Positions 7,852 through 15,623 of a DNA stretch of 64,000 bases are shown in pieces (positions within the stretch are counted from its first letter, which is position 1; every line of letters begins with the position of its first letter). The DNA is from DASSUW01 sp963844205. GTDB taxonomy: Bacteria; Actinomycetota; Thermoleophilia; Solirubrobacterales; Solirubrobacteraceae. The stretch is from assembly GCA_963844205.1 (NCBI GenBank), contig CAWJNK010000004.1, positions 1-64,000 on the forward strand. Reading direction: 5' to 3'. Below the pieces are notes generated by a model that was given only the letters and a program-made list of their open reading frames with translations, was not told where the DNA came from and did no database searches. Made by a program: the position numbers and the translations under genes.

Positions 7852-8612
7852 GCTCGACGACTTGGCTGCTCACGCGGCGCACGCTGATCCAGTTCCCTCG
7901 GAACCCGATGGTGCTCGGGTTCTCGGTCGCGCCGGTGCTGATGATGTTCGTGGTCTTCGGGGCGCTGTTCGAGAGCGTGCGGCACCTGCCCGGGTTCCCG
8001 ACCGACAACTACTTCGAGTACCTGGCGCCGGCCGCTGTGCTGATGACGACCGTTCCCGGCATCGCCAACGCGGCCGTCGGCTTGGCGACGGACTTCAAGA
8101 GCCGGTACCTGCAGAAGCTCTTGACGCTGCCCGTCTCGATCGGCTCGATCATGGCCGGCCGGCTGCTCGCCGACGGCGCGCGGCTGTTCGTTCAGGGAGG
8201 CGCGGTCCTGCTGCTCGCTCTTGCCCTCGGCGCCGAGATCGCGAGCGGGATCGCAGGCGCGCTGTTGTTGCTCCTGATCGGGACGCTGTTCGGCATCGTC
8301 ACGTTCGGTGTCCTGACCGCGAACCTCGCGCTCAAGACGAAGGATCCGGCGGCGGTGCAGGCCGTGTTCCCGATGGCGTTCCTGCTCATCTTCCTGACCA
8401 CCGCCTACCAGACCGAGGATCAGGTCCCCAGCGGCGTCCTGCGGGCGGTCATCAACGCCAACCCGACCGAGTACGTGCTCCGTGCGATGCGCGAGCTGGT
8501 GCTGACCGGGTTCGACTGGCACGCGATCGGGGTCGCGTTCCTCGTGATCCTCGGCCTCGGATTGGTCGGCCTGCCGCTCACCATTCGCAACTACCGCTCG
8601 GTCTACGCATGA
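7848..8612 (+). CDS. ABC-2 type exporter permease
   Basis: 254 residues, ATG within the stop of the ATPase gene (ATGA). Six hydrophobic segments, including LGFSVAPVLMMFVVFGALF, AVLLLALALGAEIASGIAGA and VAFLVILGLGLVGLPLTI. The layout matches DrrB-type permeases that form a dimer with two DrrA-like subunits. Downstream, on the other strand, is the fragment of an MFS gene, so this end is a junction. Confidence 0.88.
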   Translation: MSSTTWLLTRRTLIQFPRNPMVLGFSVAPVLMMFVVFGALFESVRHLPGFPTDNYFEYLAPAAVLMTTVPGIANAAVGLATDFKSRYLQKLLTLPVSIGSIMAGRLLADGARLFVQGGAVLLLALALGAEIASGIAGALLLLLIGTLFGIVTFGVLTANLALKTKDPAAVQAVFPMAFLLIFLTTAYQTEDQVPSGVLRAVINANPTEYVLRAMRELVLTGFDWHAIGVAFLVILGLGLVGLPLTIRNYRSVYA

Positions 8613-8770
8613 TCGGACGTGGAACGTGTTGTTGACGCCGGACGCGGGATTCGGCTGGTCGCCTTGCCGGAGATCACCGGCAGGGCGACGTTGACGACGG
8701 TGACGTCGAGCAGCAGCATCGCCGTGCCGGCCGAGACGACGGCCAGCGTGAGCCGTCGCCGTGCGGTCAC
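8603..8770 (-). pseudogene. N-terminal fragment of a DHA2-type MFS exporter
   Basis: A GTG at 8770 overlaps the arsR TGA (GTGA) and gives TARRRLTLAVVSAGTAMLLL then DVTVVNVALPVI, the first transmembrane helix and motif of EmrB/QacA-type carriers. After about 40 residues the similarity stops near 8660 and the frame runs out at 8603. Only the first of about 14 helices remains. The gene was once translationally coupled to arsR and was cut when the ABC genes were joined here. Confidence 0.65.
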
Positions 8771-9099
8771 CTGGAACCGAGCAGCGTGCTGACGCGCTCG
8801 AGGGCGCCGTCCGCGACCGAGAAGTAGGCGAACGAGCCGCGTTTCTCGCGCTCGACGATGCCGGCTTCGAGGAGTTGCTTGAGGTGGTAGCTGACGGTGG
8901 GCTGTTTGAGCGGAAGGAGGTCCTCGAGGTCGCAGACGCACACGGCCTCGCCGCCGGCTTGCAGGAGGCGGTTGAGGATCTTCACGCGGTGGCGGTCGGC
9001 GAGCGCCTTGAACACCCGCTCAAGCTCGCCGGCCTCGTCCTCGGTGAGGCCGGGCTCGGCGAGCGGGGCGCAGCACTGGACGAGTGGGAGTGCGGTCAT
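8767..9099 (-). CDS. arsR: ArsR-family repressor
   Basis: 110 residues from ATG 9099 (further ATGs at 9108 and 9111 add only a few residues). Winged helix-turn-helix with ELERVFKALADRHRVKILNR, the CVCDL metal motif, QPTVSYHLKQLLEAGIV and the wing EKRGSFAYFSV. There is also a CC pair near the N-terminus (LVQCCAPL). The CVC motif is that of As(III)/Sb(III)-responsive ArsR. It is divergent from the arsO-like gene, with two inverted repeats between them, so it probably represses both directions until arsenite binds. Confidence 0.88.
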   Translation of the reverse strand: MTALPLVQCCAPLAEPGLTEDEAGELERVFKALADRHRVKILNRLLQAGGEAVCVCDLEDLLPLKQPTVSYHLKQLLEAGIVEREKRGSFAYFSVADGALERVSTLLGSR

Positions 9100-9108
9100 G
9101 CCTTGCAT

Positions 9109-9157
9109 CATATCGAAGAAAGTTGATATGCTCGGCATCGTATTGAAATCCTTCAAT
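9109..9157. promoter_or_regulatory. Tandem ArsR-type operators between arsR and arsO
   Basis: Two inverted repeats lie in the divergent gap. CATATCGAAGAAAGTTGATA followed by TG (9109-9130) has arms CATATC-AA and TT-ATATG. ATTGAAATCCTTCAAT (9142-9157) is a perfect six-base repeat with a four-base centre. Both carry the A+T-rich TTGA/TCAA type half-sites of ArsR/SmtB operators in otherwise very GC-rich DNA. The first overlaps the arsR start; the second lies about 20 bases before arsO. Confidence 0.65.
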
Positions 9158-9177
9158 GTCTTACGGGAGCGTCTCTC

Positions 9178-10488
9178 ATGACCCACAGCCAGTTGCCGGT
9201 GGCGGTGATCGGCGCCGGCCCGGTCGGCCTCGCGGCCGCCGCTCACCTTGCCTCGCGCGGTATCGAGCCTGTGGTGTTCGAGGCCGGCGACTCGGTCGGT
9301 GCCAGCGTGCGCGAGTGGGGGCACGTTCGCGTGTTCTCGCCGTGGAGGTACAACATCGACCCGGTCGCGGCCGAGTTGCTGGAGGCGAACGGCTGGGTCG
9401 CGCCGCCGGCCGACGGCTACCCGACCGGCGACGAGATCGCTCAGCGCTATCTCGAACCGCTCGCGGCTGTGCCGGGCATCGCCGAGAGCCTTCACCTGGG
9501 CGCCCGCGTCGTGAGCGTCACGCGCCAGGGCATCGACAAGCTCAAGGACGCGGGCCGCGATGACGCGCCGTTCCAGCTCATCGTCGATCAGGACGGCGGA
9601 GAGCGGCGTTACCTCGCGCGAGCGGTGATCGACGCCTCGGGCACCTGGACGCGGCCGAATCCGATCGGCGCCGGCGGCGTGGCCGCGGCCGGCGAGCGCC
9701 AGCATGCCGCGCGCATCGCCTACGGCATTCCCGACGTCCTCGGGAGCGCACGCCACCGCTACGCCGGCCGGCGTGTGCTCGTCGTCGGTAGCGGCCACTC
9801 TGCGTTCAACGCGATCCTCGACCTCGTCGCGCTGCGCGATTCCGAGCCGGGCACCGAGATCGTCTGGGCGATCCGCGGCGAGAGCCCGGACCGCAGCTAC
9901 GGCGGTGCCGGCGATGACCAGCTCCCGGCGCGCGGCGCCCTGGGCTCGGCCGTGCGCCGCCTGGTCGCCGACAGGTCCGTCGACGTCGTCGCCGGCTACC
10001 ACACGCGAGCGGTCGCCGCCGAGGACGGCCGCCTGGTCGTTGACGACGGCGAGCGCCGGCTGGTGGTCGACGAGATCATCGCCTCGACCGGGTTCCGCCC
10101 CGACCTCGACGTGCTGCGCGAGCTGCGGCTCGAACTCGACGACCGCGTCGAGGCACCGCGCGCCCTTGCTCCGCTGATCGACCCCAACTTGCACTCGTGC
10201 GGGACGGTGCCGCCGCACGGAGTCGATGAGCTCTCGCACCCGGATCCGGGCATCCACATCGTGGGCATGAAGAGCTACGGCCGCGCACCCACGTTCCTGC
10301 TGCGCACCGGCTACGAGCAGGTGCGATCGGTCGTCGCTGCTCTGGCAGGCGACTGGGAGAGCGCACGGGCCGTCGACTTCGTGCTCCCCGGGACCGGCGT
10401 CTGCAGCGTCAACCGCGACGCGGCGCCCGCCGAGGCGGCCTGCTGCGGCAGCGACAGCCCGCTGCTGGAGATCCAGGCGCCCGCGTGA
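9178..10488 (+). CDS. arsO: ArsO-like flavin-dependent oxidoreductase
   Basis: 436 residues. An FAD-binding Rossmann motif VAVIGAGPVGLAAAAHLASR is at the start, followed by EWGHVRVFSPWRYNID. A second nucleotide-binding motif RVLVVGSGHSAFNAILDL is near residue 200. The C-terminus has a CCGSDSP pair that could bind arsenic or another thiol. The layout matches ArsO, the putative flavoprotein monooxygenase found in bacterial ars operons, whose exact reaction is not settled. It lies behind ArsR operators and overlaps the MFS gene by four bases, so it is the first gene of the arsenic operon. Confidence 0.72.
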   Translation: MTHSQLPVAVIGAGPVGLAAAAHLASRGIEPVVFEAGDSVGASVREWGHVRVFSPWRYNIDPVAAELLEANGWVAPPADGYPTGDEIAQRYLEPLAAVPGIAESLHLGARVVSVTRQGIDKLKDAGRDDAPFQLIVDQDGGERRYLARAVIDASGTWTRPNPIGAGGVAAAGERQHAARIAYGIPDVLGSARHRYAGRRVLVVGSGHSAFNAILDLVALRDSEPGTEIVWAIRGESPDRSYGGAGDDQLPARGALGSAVRRLVADRSVDVVAGYHTRAVAAEDGRLVVDDGERRLVVDEIIASTGFRPDLDVLRELRLELDDRVEAPRALAPLIDPNLHSCGTVPPHGVDELSHPDPGIHIVGMKSYGRAPTFLLRTGYEQVRSVVAALAGDWESARAVDFVLPGTGVCSVNRDAAPAEAACCGSDSPLLEIQAPA

Positions 10489-11741
10489 GCACCGACGAGC
10501 GCACCTACGCCCGCGGCGCGGCCCGAGCGGCCGCGCCCGCGGCGTGGTGGCGCACGCGCGGCTGGGGCATCGTCGGCGCCCTGTCGATCACCGAGACCGT
10601 CTCGTGGGGGATCCTCTACTACGCCTTCGCGGTCTTCCTGATCCCGATGCAGCGCGAGCTCGGGTTCTCGACCGCAGAGCTGACCGGCGCGTACTCGCTC
10701 GCCCTGCTGGTGTCCGCGGTCGCCGGCATCGCGGTGGGCCGCTGGCTTGACCGCCGCAGCCCGCGCGGCCTGATGACCGCGGGGTCGGTCGCCGGCACCG
10801 CGCTCGTGCTGGCGTGGTCGCAGGTCGATGGTCTCGCGGCGTTCTACGCCCTGTGGATCGCGCTCGGCGTGGTGATGGCGATCGTGCTCTACGAGCCCGC
10901 CTTCACTGTCCTCGCGAAGTGGTTCCGGGACGCCGACCAGCGCCGGCGCGCGATGACCGCCCTGACGCTCGTCGCCGCCCTCGCCAGCTTCATCTTCCTT
11001 CCCCTCTCGCAGGCACTCATCGACGCGCACGGCTGGCGCGACGCGCTCGTGATCCTCGCCCTCGTGCTCGGCGCGATCACCATCCCGCTTCACGGACTCG
11101 TATTGCGGCCTCCGCCGCGGCGCGAGCGCAGCACGGCCAGGCGTGGCGTTCAACCCTCCGTGGCCGCACGCGACGCCTTGCGCAGCGTTCCGTTCTGGCT
11201 GCTCTCGTCTGCGTTCTTCCTCGGCACGTTCACCGGCATCGCCATGACCGTCCACGCGATCCCGTTCCTGCTCGAACGCGGCTACAGCGCACCGTTCGCC
11301 GCCTTTGCCGTCGGGCTCATCGGCTTCTCGCAGATTCCTGGCCGCATCTTGTTCGCGCTGATCGGCTCGCGGTTGCCGCGCGAGCTGGCTGTGAGCGCCG
11401 TCTTCGTGCTCATTGCCGCGGGGATCGCCGTGCTCACGGGCGTGCACGCCACCGCGGCCGTGCTCGCCGGGCTCGTGCTGCTCGGCATGGGCAACGGCAT
11501 GGCCACCCTCGCACGCGCCACGGCCATCGCCGACCTCTACGGCGGCGCGTCCTACGGCACGATCAACAGCGTCGCGGCCGCCGGCACGACGGGCGCGCGA
11601 GCAGCCGGCCCGGTCGTCGCCGCCGTCTACGCCGCCGCGATGGGATACGGAGCGCTGCTGTGGACGCTCGCGGGCGTCGCCGGCGTGGCCGCGCTCCTGG
11701 CGTACCGCGCCGAACGGCAGGCCGCTGCGTCCATTCCGTAG
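10485..11741 (+). CDS. MFS exporter of the ars operon (ArsK-like candidate)
   Basis: 418 residues from a GTG overlapping the arsO stop. About twelve hydrophobic helices in two halves, split by a basic loop (RPPPRRERSTARRG near residue 210). Motif-A-like GRWLDRRSPRG lies after the second helix. MFS carriers commonly follow arsO in actinobacterial ars operons; ArsK is one such carrier for trivalent arsenicals. Context gives the arsenic assignment; the sequence alone shows only an MFS protein. No Acr3 or ArsB pump is visible in the window. Confidence 0.75.
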   Translation: MSTDERTYARGAARAAAPAAWWRTRGWGIVGALSITETVSWGILYYAFAVFLIPMQRELGFSTAELTGAYSLALLVSAVAGIAVGRWLDRRSPRGLMTAGSVAGTALVLAWSQVDGLAAFYALWIALGVVMAIVLYEPAFTVLAKWFRDADQRRRAMTALTLVAALASFIFLPLSQALIDAHGWRDALVILALVLGAITIPLHGLVLRPPPRRERSTARRGVQPSVAARDALRSVPFWLLSSAFFLGTFTGIAMTVHAIPFLLERGYSAPFAAFAVGLIGFSQIPGRILFALIGSRLPRELAVSAVFVLIAAGIAVLTGVHATAAVLAGLVLLGMGNGMATLARATAIADLYGGASYGTINSVAAAGTTGARAAGPVVAAVYAAAMGYGALLWTLAGVAGVAALLAYRAERQAAASIP

Positions 11742-11760
11742 AGGACACGTCTTACAGCAC

Positions 11761-11973
11761 ATGACCAGCGAGCTGAACTCAACGGAAGCAAGCGAGATGC
11801 ATGGGCAGCCGGAGGCAGGTGCCGTAGCGATGCGCTCCGCCGCTCACGAGCAAGTCGACGCCAGCCGCGCAGGCCAGTGCTGCTCGCCCGCGGAGCAAAC
11901 GTCCTGCTGCGCCTCGGAAGCCAAGCGCGACTGCTGCACACCCTCCGGCCTGGGAACCTGCGGTTGCCGGTAG
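11761..11973 (+). CDS. 70-aa Cys-rich peptide of the ars operon
   Basis: Starts ATG 11761, 19 bases after the MFS stop, and ends in the overlapping sigma gene. The first 38 residues are ordinary and polar. The C-terminal 30 hold four paired or clustered Cys groups: QCCSPAEQTSCCASEAKRDC, C, then GTCGCR. This pattern (CC...CC...CC...CGC) is nearly the same as residues 18-50 of the ArsM encoded at 14523. It looks like a stand-alone metallothionein-like arsenic-binding peptide, perhaps handing As(III) to ArsM or buffering it. No described family is recognised. Confidence 0.7.
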   Translation: MTSELNSTEASEMHGQPEAGAVAMRSAAHEQVDASRAGQCCSPAEQTSCCASEAKRDCCTPSGLGTCGCR

Positions 11974-12569
11974 CGGCCCCGCACGCACGCAGGATCGACG
12001 CCGCGGAGGTCTGGGAGGACTTCCACACGTCGCTGCTCGCGTTCATCGCTCGCCGAGTCCGTGATCGCGACAGCGCCGAGGACATCCTGCAGGACGTGAT
12101 GCTGCGGATCCACAGGCACGCCCGCGAGGGCGAGCATCCGAACGTCCTCGGCGCCTGGGTGCACCAGATCGCGCGAAACGCGATCGCCGACCACTACCGA
12201 CGCGCAGCCAACCGTCGCGAGCAGCCCGCCGGCATCGAACTCGACCACGAGCCGTCCGCGCCGGAACCAGACGACGACGCCGCTCGAGGCGACATCGCCG
12301 CCTGCCTGCGACCCCTCCTCGACAAACTGCCCCCAGGACACAAAGAGGCGGTCACGCTCACCGAGCTTGGACGCCTCAGCCAGGTCGATGCGGCGAGGCA
12401 GTTGGGCATCTCGACGTCCGGCATGAAGTCACGAGTCCAACGCGGTCGAGCCCAGCTCCGCGAGCTCCTCGTCGCATGCTGCGAGATCAGCCTCGACCGC
12501 CGCGCTCGGATCACAAGCTATGAGCCGCGGCGCGGCGCGTGCGGGTGCCAGAGCTCGACGCCGGAATAG
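11964..12569 (+). CDS. sigZ: SigZ-type RNA polymerase sigma factor
   Basis: About 201 residues if started at TTG 11964; the true start is uncertain because no ATG/GTG is well placed between the Cys-rich ORF and EVWEDFHTSLLAFIARRVRD. Region 2 has DRDSAEDILQDVMLRIHRHA and WVHQIARNAIADHYRR. Region 4 has LPPGHKEAVTLTELGRLSQV, ARQLGISTSGMKSRVQRGRA. The C-terminal tail holds ACCEISLDRR and GACGCQ, Cys pairs typical of the SigZ group. Overlapping the Cys-rich peptide gene, it probably belongs to the arsenic operon; the Cys tail may sense thiophilic metal directly, as no anti-sigma gene is present. Confidence 0.72.
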   Translation: MPVAAPHARRIDAAEVWEDFHTSLLAFIARRVRDRDSAEDILQDVMLRIHRHAREGEHPNVLGAWVHQIARNAIADHYRRAANRREQPAGIELDHEPSAPEPDDDAARGDIAACLRPLLDKLPPGHKEAVTLTELGRLSQVDAARQLGISTSGMKSRVQRGRAQLRELLVACCEISLDRRARITSYEPRRGACGCQSSTPE

Positions 12570-12592
12570 TCCCGCTTGGACTTGTCGCGCTG

Positions 12593-13345
12593 CTAGCGGG
12601 GCTCGGCAGGGAGTGCGGCGCGCTGGTCCGCCTCGGCGGCCGCGCTGTCGTGCGGCACAACGACCTCGGCGGCGATCGTGGGCCCGACGTCGGGGTAGAG
12701 CGTGCGGACGGCCGCGTAGGCGATCAGCCCGCCGATCAGTTGGGCGATGACGAACGCTGGAGCAGAAGCGGGCGCGATGCCGGCGAAGGTGTCCGAGAAG
12801 ATGCGGCCGGCGGTGATCGCCGGGTTGGCGAAGCTGGTGGAGCTGGTGAACCAGTAAGCAGCGCCGATGTAGGCGCCGACACCGGCAGCGGCGGTGGCGG
12901 CGCGGCCGCTGCGGACGAGGGCGAAGATGAGCAGCAGCAGGCCGAAGGTGGCGACGACCTCGGCAAACACGTGTGCCGGGCTCGCGCGGTGGGTGGTGGC
13001 GATGCTGACCGCGGACAGGGCGAACATCGCGTTGGCGACCACGGCGCCCGTCACGCAGCCCGCGACCTGGACCGGGATGTAAGCGAACGCGTCGCGGCGG
13101 GGAAGGCCGCCGAACGCGGCGTCGACGAGCGAGACGACCGGGTTGAAGTGCCCGCCGGACACCGGCCCGAACATGAGGATGATCGCGAACAGCCCCGCGG
13201 CGGTCGCGGCCGCGTTTTCGAGCAAGCGGAGGCCGGTGTCATCTGAGAGCTGCTCGGCGGCGATGCCCGAGCCGATGACCAGCGCGGCCAGGAACGCGCT
13301 ACCGAGGTACTCGGCCAACAATCGCCGGGTCAGAGGGTGTGGCAT
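12593..13345 (-). CDS. Aquaglyceroporin (MIP family), AqpS-like arsenite channel
   Basis: 250 residues with six membrane helices and the two half-helix motifs: GHFNPVVSLVDA (NPV instead of NPA) and FANPAITAGRIFSDTF (NPA). The start LLAEYLGSAFLAALVIGSGI is typical of MIP channels. In ars operons such channels (AqpS) let arsenite leave the cell after ArsC reduces arsenate, replacing an active pump. Here it lies downstream of arsC on the same strand, 93 bases apart, consistent with that pathway. Confidence 0.85.
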   Translation of the reverse strand: MPHPLTRRLLAEYLGSAFLAALVIGSGIAAEQLSDDTGLRLLENAAATAAGLFAIILMFGPVSGGHFNPVVSLVDAAFGGLPRRDAFAYIPVQVAGCVTGAVVANAMFALSAVSIATTHRASPAHVFAEVVATFGLLLLIFALVRSGRAATAAAGVGAYIGAAYWFTSSTSFANPAITAGRIFSDTFAGIAPASAPAFVIAQLIGGLIAYAAVRTLYPDVGPTIAAEVVVPHDSAAAEADQRAALPAEPR

Positions 13346-13438
13346 GCCATCTGGCTTCAGGCGGCGGCTAACTCGCTCACGCGTGCGCTCCGGCGAGCAC
13401 TTCGATGGCGCGCAGCGCCCTGATACAAGCCTGGCCGG

Positions 13439-14095
13439 TCAGCGGGCGGCGACGGATTGTGTGAGCTCGGCAAGCAGTCGCTTGACGCGTGCGCCGATGT
13501 CGTCACGGATGCGGCGTACGCCGTCGAGGTCGGCGTCGGCCGGGTCGTCGACCTCCCAGTCCTCGTAGCGCTTGCCGGGGTAGATCGGACAGGCGTCGCC
13601 GCAACCCATCGTGATCACGGCGTCCGCCGCCTGCACGACCTCGTCGGTCATCGGCTTGGGGAACTCCTTGCTGACGTCGATCCCGAGCTCGGACATCGCC
13701 GTGATCACGTCGGGGTTGAGCTGATCTGCCGGCGCGCTGCCCGCCGAGCGCACATGGACGCGGCCCTCGGCGTAGTGGTCGAGCAGAGCGGCGGCCATCT
13801 GGCTGCGGCCCGCGTTCTGCACGCACACGAACAGCACCTCCGGGACGGTCTTGGCGATCGTGCCCTCGACCTGCCCGAGCGCGCGCAGCCGCTCACGCGC
13901 AAAGCGGTGCACGAACAGCGGAACGAAGTTCTTCAGACGTGCGCCGCCGAGCGCCTCAAGCGACTCGGCCATGAACCGCTCGACCGTCTCCGGCGATAAC
14001 GTCCCGGCGAACTCGTCGCATAGGCGTTCGAGCCCTTTTTCGAGATGCCCGCGGGTGATCAGGTCGACGTCGAGCTCCCGCAATCTGGTGGCCAT
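13439..14095 (-). CDS. arsC: Arsenate reductase with N-terminal three-helix domain
   Basis: 218 residues from ATG 14095. Residues 1-85 form a helical domain (HLEKGLERLCDEFAGTL, ERFMAESLEALGGARL) like the three-helix bundle found on actinobacterial ArsC proteins. Residues 88-218 are a low-molecular-weight phosphatase fold with P-loop VCVQNAGRSQMA (Cys-x5-Arg), a second Cys pair in MGCGDACPIYPG and the catalytic DPAD loop. It reduces arsenate to arsenite using a thiol relay. It is divergent from arsR2-arsM and upstream of the channel gene. Confidence 0.88.
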   Translation of the reverse strand: MATRLRELDVDLITRGHLEKGLERLCDEFAGTLSPETVERFMAESLEALGGARLKNFVPLFVHRFARERLRALGQVEGTIAKTVPEVLFVCVQNAGRSQMAAALLDHYAEGRVHVRSAGSAPADQLNPDVITAMSELGIDVSKEFPKPMTDEVVQAADAVITMGCGDACPIYPGKRYEDWEVDDPADADLDGVRRIRDDIGARVKRLLAELTQSVAAR

Positions 14096-14145
14096 CGCTG
14101 AGCTCCTCTCCCTTGCCGGTCTGCGGTCGGGCCGGATGCTACCTA

Positions 14146-14176
14146 TTGACACTTGTCGCTTCAATCGATAGAAGTA
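14146..14176 (+). promoter_or_regulatory. Promoter and operator of arsR2-arsM
   Basis: TTGACA (14146-14151) is a perfect -35 box. A 17-base spacer leads to TAGAAG as a weak -10. The -10 region sits in CTTCAATCGATAGAAG, a short inverted repeat (CTTC...GAAG around ATCGAT), a likely ArsR operator. It lies in the divergent gap between arsC and arsR2 and could serve both. Confidence 0.5.
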
Positions 14177-14181
14177 GATCG

Positions 14182-14535
14182 ATGGCGATCGATCTGGAAC
14201 TGGCGCCGAAGACCAAACGCCCCGCCGGCGAGCCGTGCTGCGAGCCGGTCGTCTACCCCGACGTCGAGCGCGAGCACGCGGCCCGGATTGCGGTCGTTTC
14301 CAAAGCGCTGGGCGACCCGGTGCGCCTGCAGCTCGTCGACGTGCTGCGCAAGCACGCCGGCAAGGTCTGCGTGTGCGAGCTGGTGCCGCTGTTCGACATC
14401 TCACAACCCACGCTCTCGCACCATCTCAAGAAGCTGCGCGAGGCCGGCATCGTCGATTCCGAGCGGCGCGGGCTGTGGGCCTACTACTACGTGATCCCTG
14501 ACGCCCTTGAGGAGCTGACCGCATGGCTGAGCTGA
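14182..14535 (+). CDS. arsR: ArsR-family repressor (second copy)
   Basis: 117 residues from ATG 14182. Metal motifs GEPCCEPVV near the N-terminus and KVCVCELVPLFD; DNA-binding helix SQPTLSHHLKKLREAGIV; wing RRGLWAYYYV. It shares the CC plus CVC pattern of the first ArsR in this window but is otherwise clearly different, so it is not a recent duplicate. It overlaps arsM by 13 bases and probably represses arsR-arsM and perhaps divergent arsC. Confidence 0.88.
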   Translation: MAIDLELAPKTKRPAGEPCCEPVVYPDVEREHAARIAVVSKALGDPVRLQLVDVLRKHAGKVCVCELVPLFDISQPTLSHHLKKLREAGIVDSERRGLWAYYYVIPDALEELTAWLS

Positions 14536-15455
14536 CGGCTCCCAACACCACGGAGGCGGACACGGCCGTCTCAGACTGTTGCGCACCCGCCGCCCAGGCC
14601 ACCTGCTGCGAGTCCAGCGAGAAGGCCGCGTGCTGCGAGACCAGCGCCGCCGGCGGCACCTGCGGCTGCGCCGCCGGCCAGAGCGCGATCGCGGCCGACG
14701 CCGACGCGCTGCGCGAGACGGTACGCGAGCGCTACGCGGCCGCAGCGCTCGCCACGACCGACCCGACCGCTACTGCCGGCTGCTGCGACCCGGGCGCCGC
14801 GGTGATCACCGACGAGCAGGCCGAGCTGTTCGGCCGCGCCCTCTATGCGGACGGCGAGCGCGACGAGCTGCCCGAAACCGCCCTGCTCGCCTCCCTCGGC
14901 TGCGGCAACCCGACCGCGATGGCCGACCTGCACGAAGGTGAGATCGTGCTCGACCTCGGTTCCGGCGGCGGGATCGACGTCCTGCTCTCCGCGCGCCGCG
15001 TCGGGCCGACCGGAACCGCCTACGGGCTCGACATGACCGACGAGATGCTCGACCTCGCGCGCGCCAACCAGGCCAAGGCCGCCATCGAGAACGTCCACTG
15101 GCTCAAAGGCCACATCGAGGCCATCCCGCTGCCCTCCGACGCCGTCGACGTCGTCCTCTCCAACTGCGTCATCAACCTCTCCACCGACAAACCGCAGGTC
15201 CTGCGCGAGACCGCGCGGGTGCTCAAGCCCGGCGGTCGCTTCGCCGTCTCGGACGTCATCGCCGACCCGGGCATGGACGCCGCCACCCGCGCCGACATGC
15301 AGCAGTACGTCGGCTGCGTCGCCGGCGCCCTCACCGCCGACGAGTACACGCGTCACCTCACCGCCGCCGGCCTGACCGACATCGAGATCACCGAGACCCA
15401 CCGCGTCCACCAGTACGCCGGCTCCGCCATCATCCGCGCACGCAAGCCCGCCTAG
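14523..15455 (+). CDS. arsM: Arsenite S-adenosylmethionine methyltransferase
   Basis: 310 residues. An unusual N-terminal Cys-rich extension (SDCCAPAAQATCCESSEKAA, CCETSAAGGTCGC, residues 17-49) precedes the enzyme. Then come AGCCDPG, SLGCGNP, the SAM-binding motif VLDLGSGGGIDVLLSARR, and the conserved catalytic Cys in VLSNCVINL and YVGCVAGAL. ArsM adds methyl groups to arsenite, giving methylated and volatile species. The catalytic Cys set is complete. The tail resembles the separate peptide at 11761. Translationally coupled to arsR2. Confidence 0.92.
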   Translation: MAELTAPNTTEADTAVSDCCAPAAQATCCESSEKAACCETSAAGGTCGCAAGQSAIAADADALRETVRERYAAAALATTDPTATAGCCDPGAAVITDEQAELFGRALYADGERDELPETALLASLGCGNPTAMADLHEGEIVLDLGSGGGIDVLLSARRVGPTGTAYGLDMTDEMLDLARANQAKAAIENVHWLKGHIEAIPLPSDAVDVVLSNCVINLSTDKPQVLRETARVLKPGGRFAVSDVIADPGMDAATRADMQQYVGCVAGALTADEYTRHLTAAGLTDIEITETHRVHQYAGSAIIRARKPA

Positions 15456-15623
15456 ATGGCCGCCGCGCCCCACTCGCAGCCGCCGCCAGGCGAGACCCTC
15501 AGCCTCGACGGGTGGCGTGCGGAAACGGTCTCGATGATCTCGGCGCTGTCGACGCTCTGGAGGTAGATCGAGGCATCGTCGCCGGTGATCGACGACGGCC
15601 AGCGGCATCGATAGCCTCGCGGT

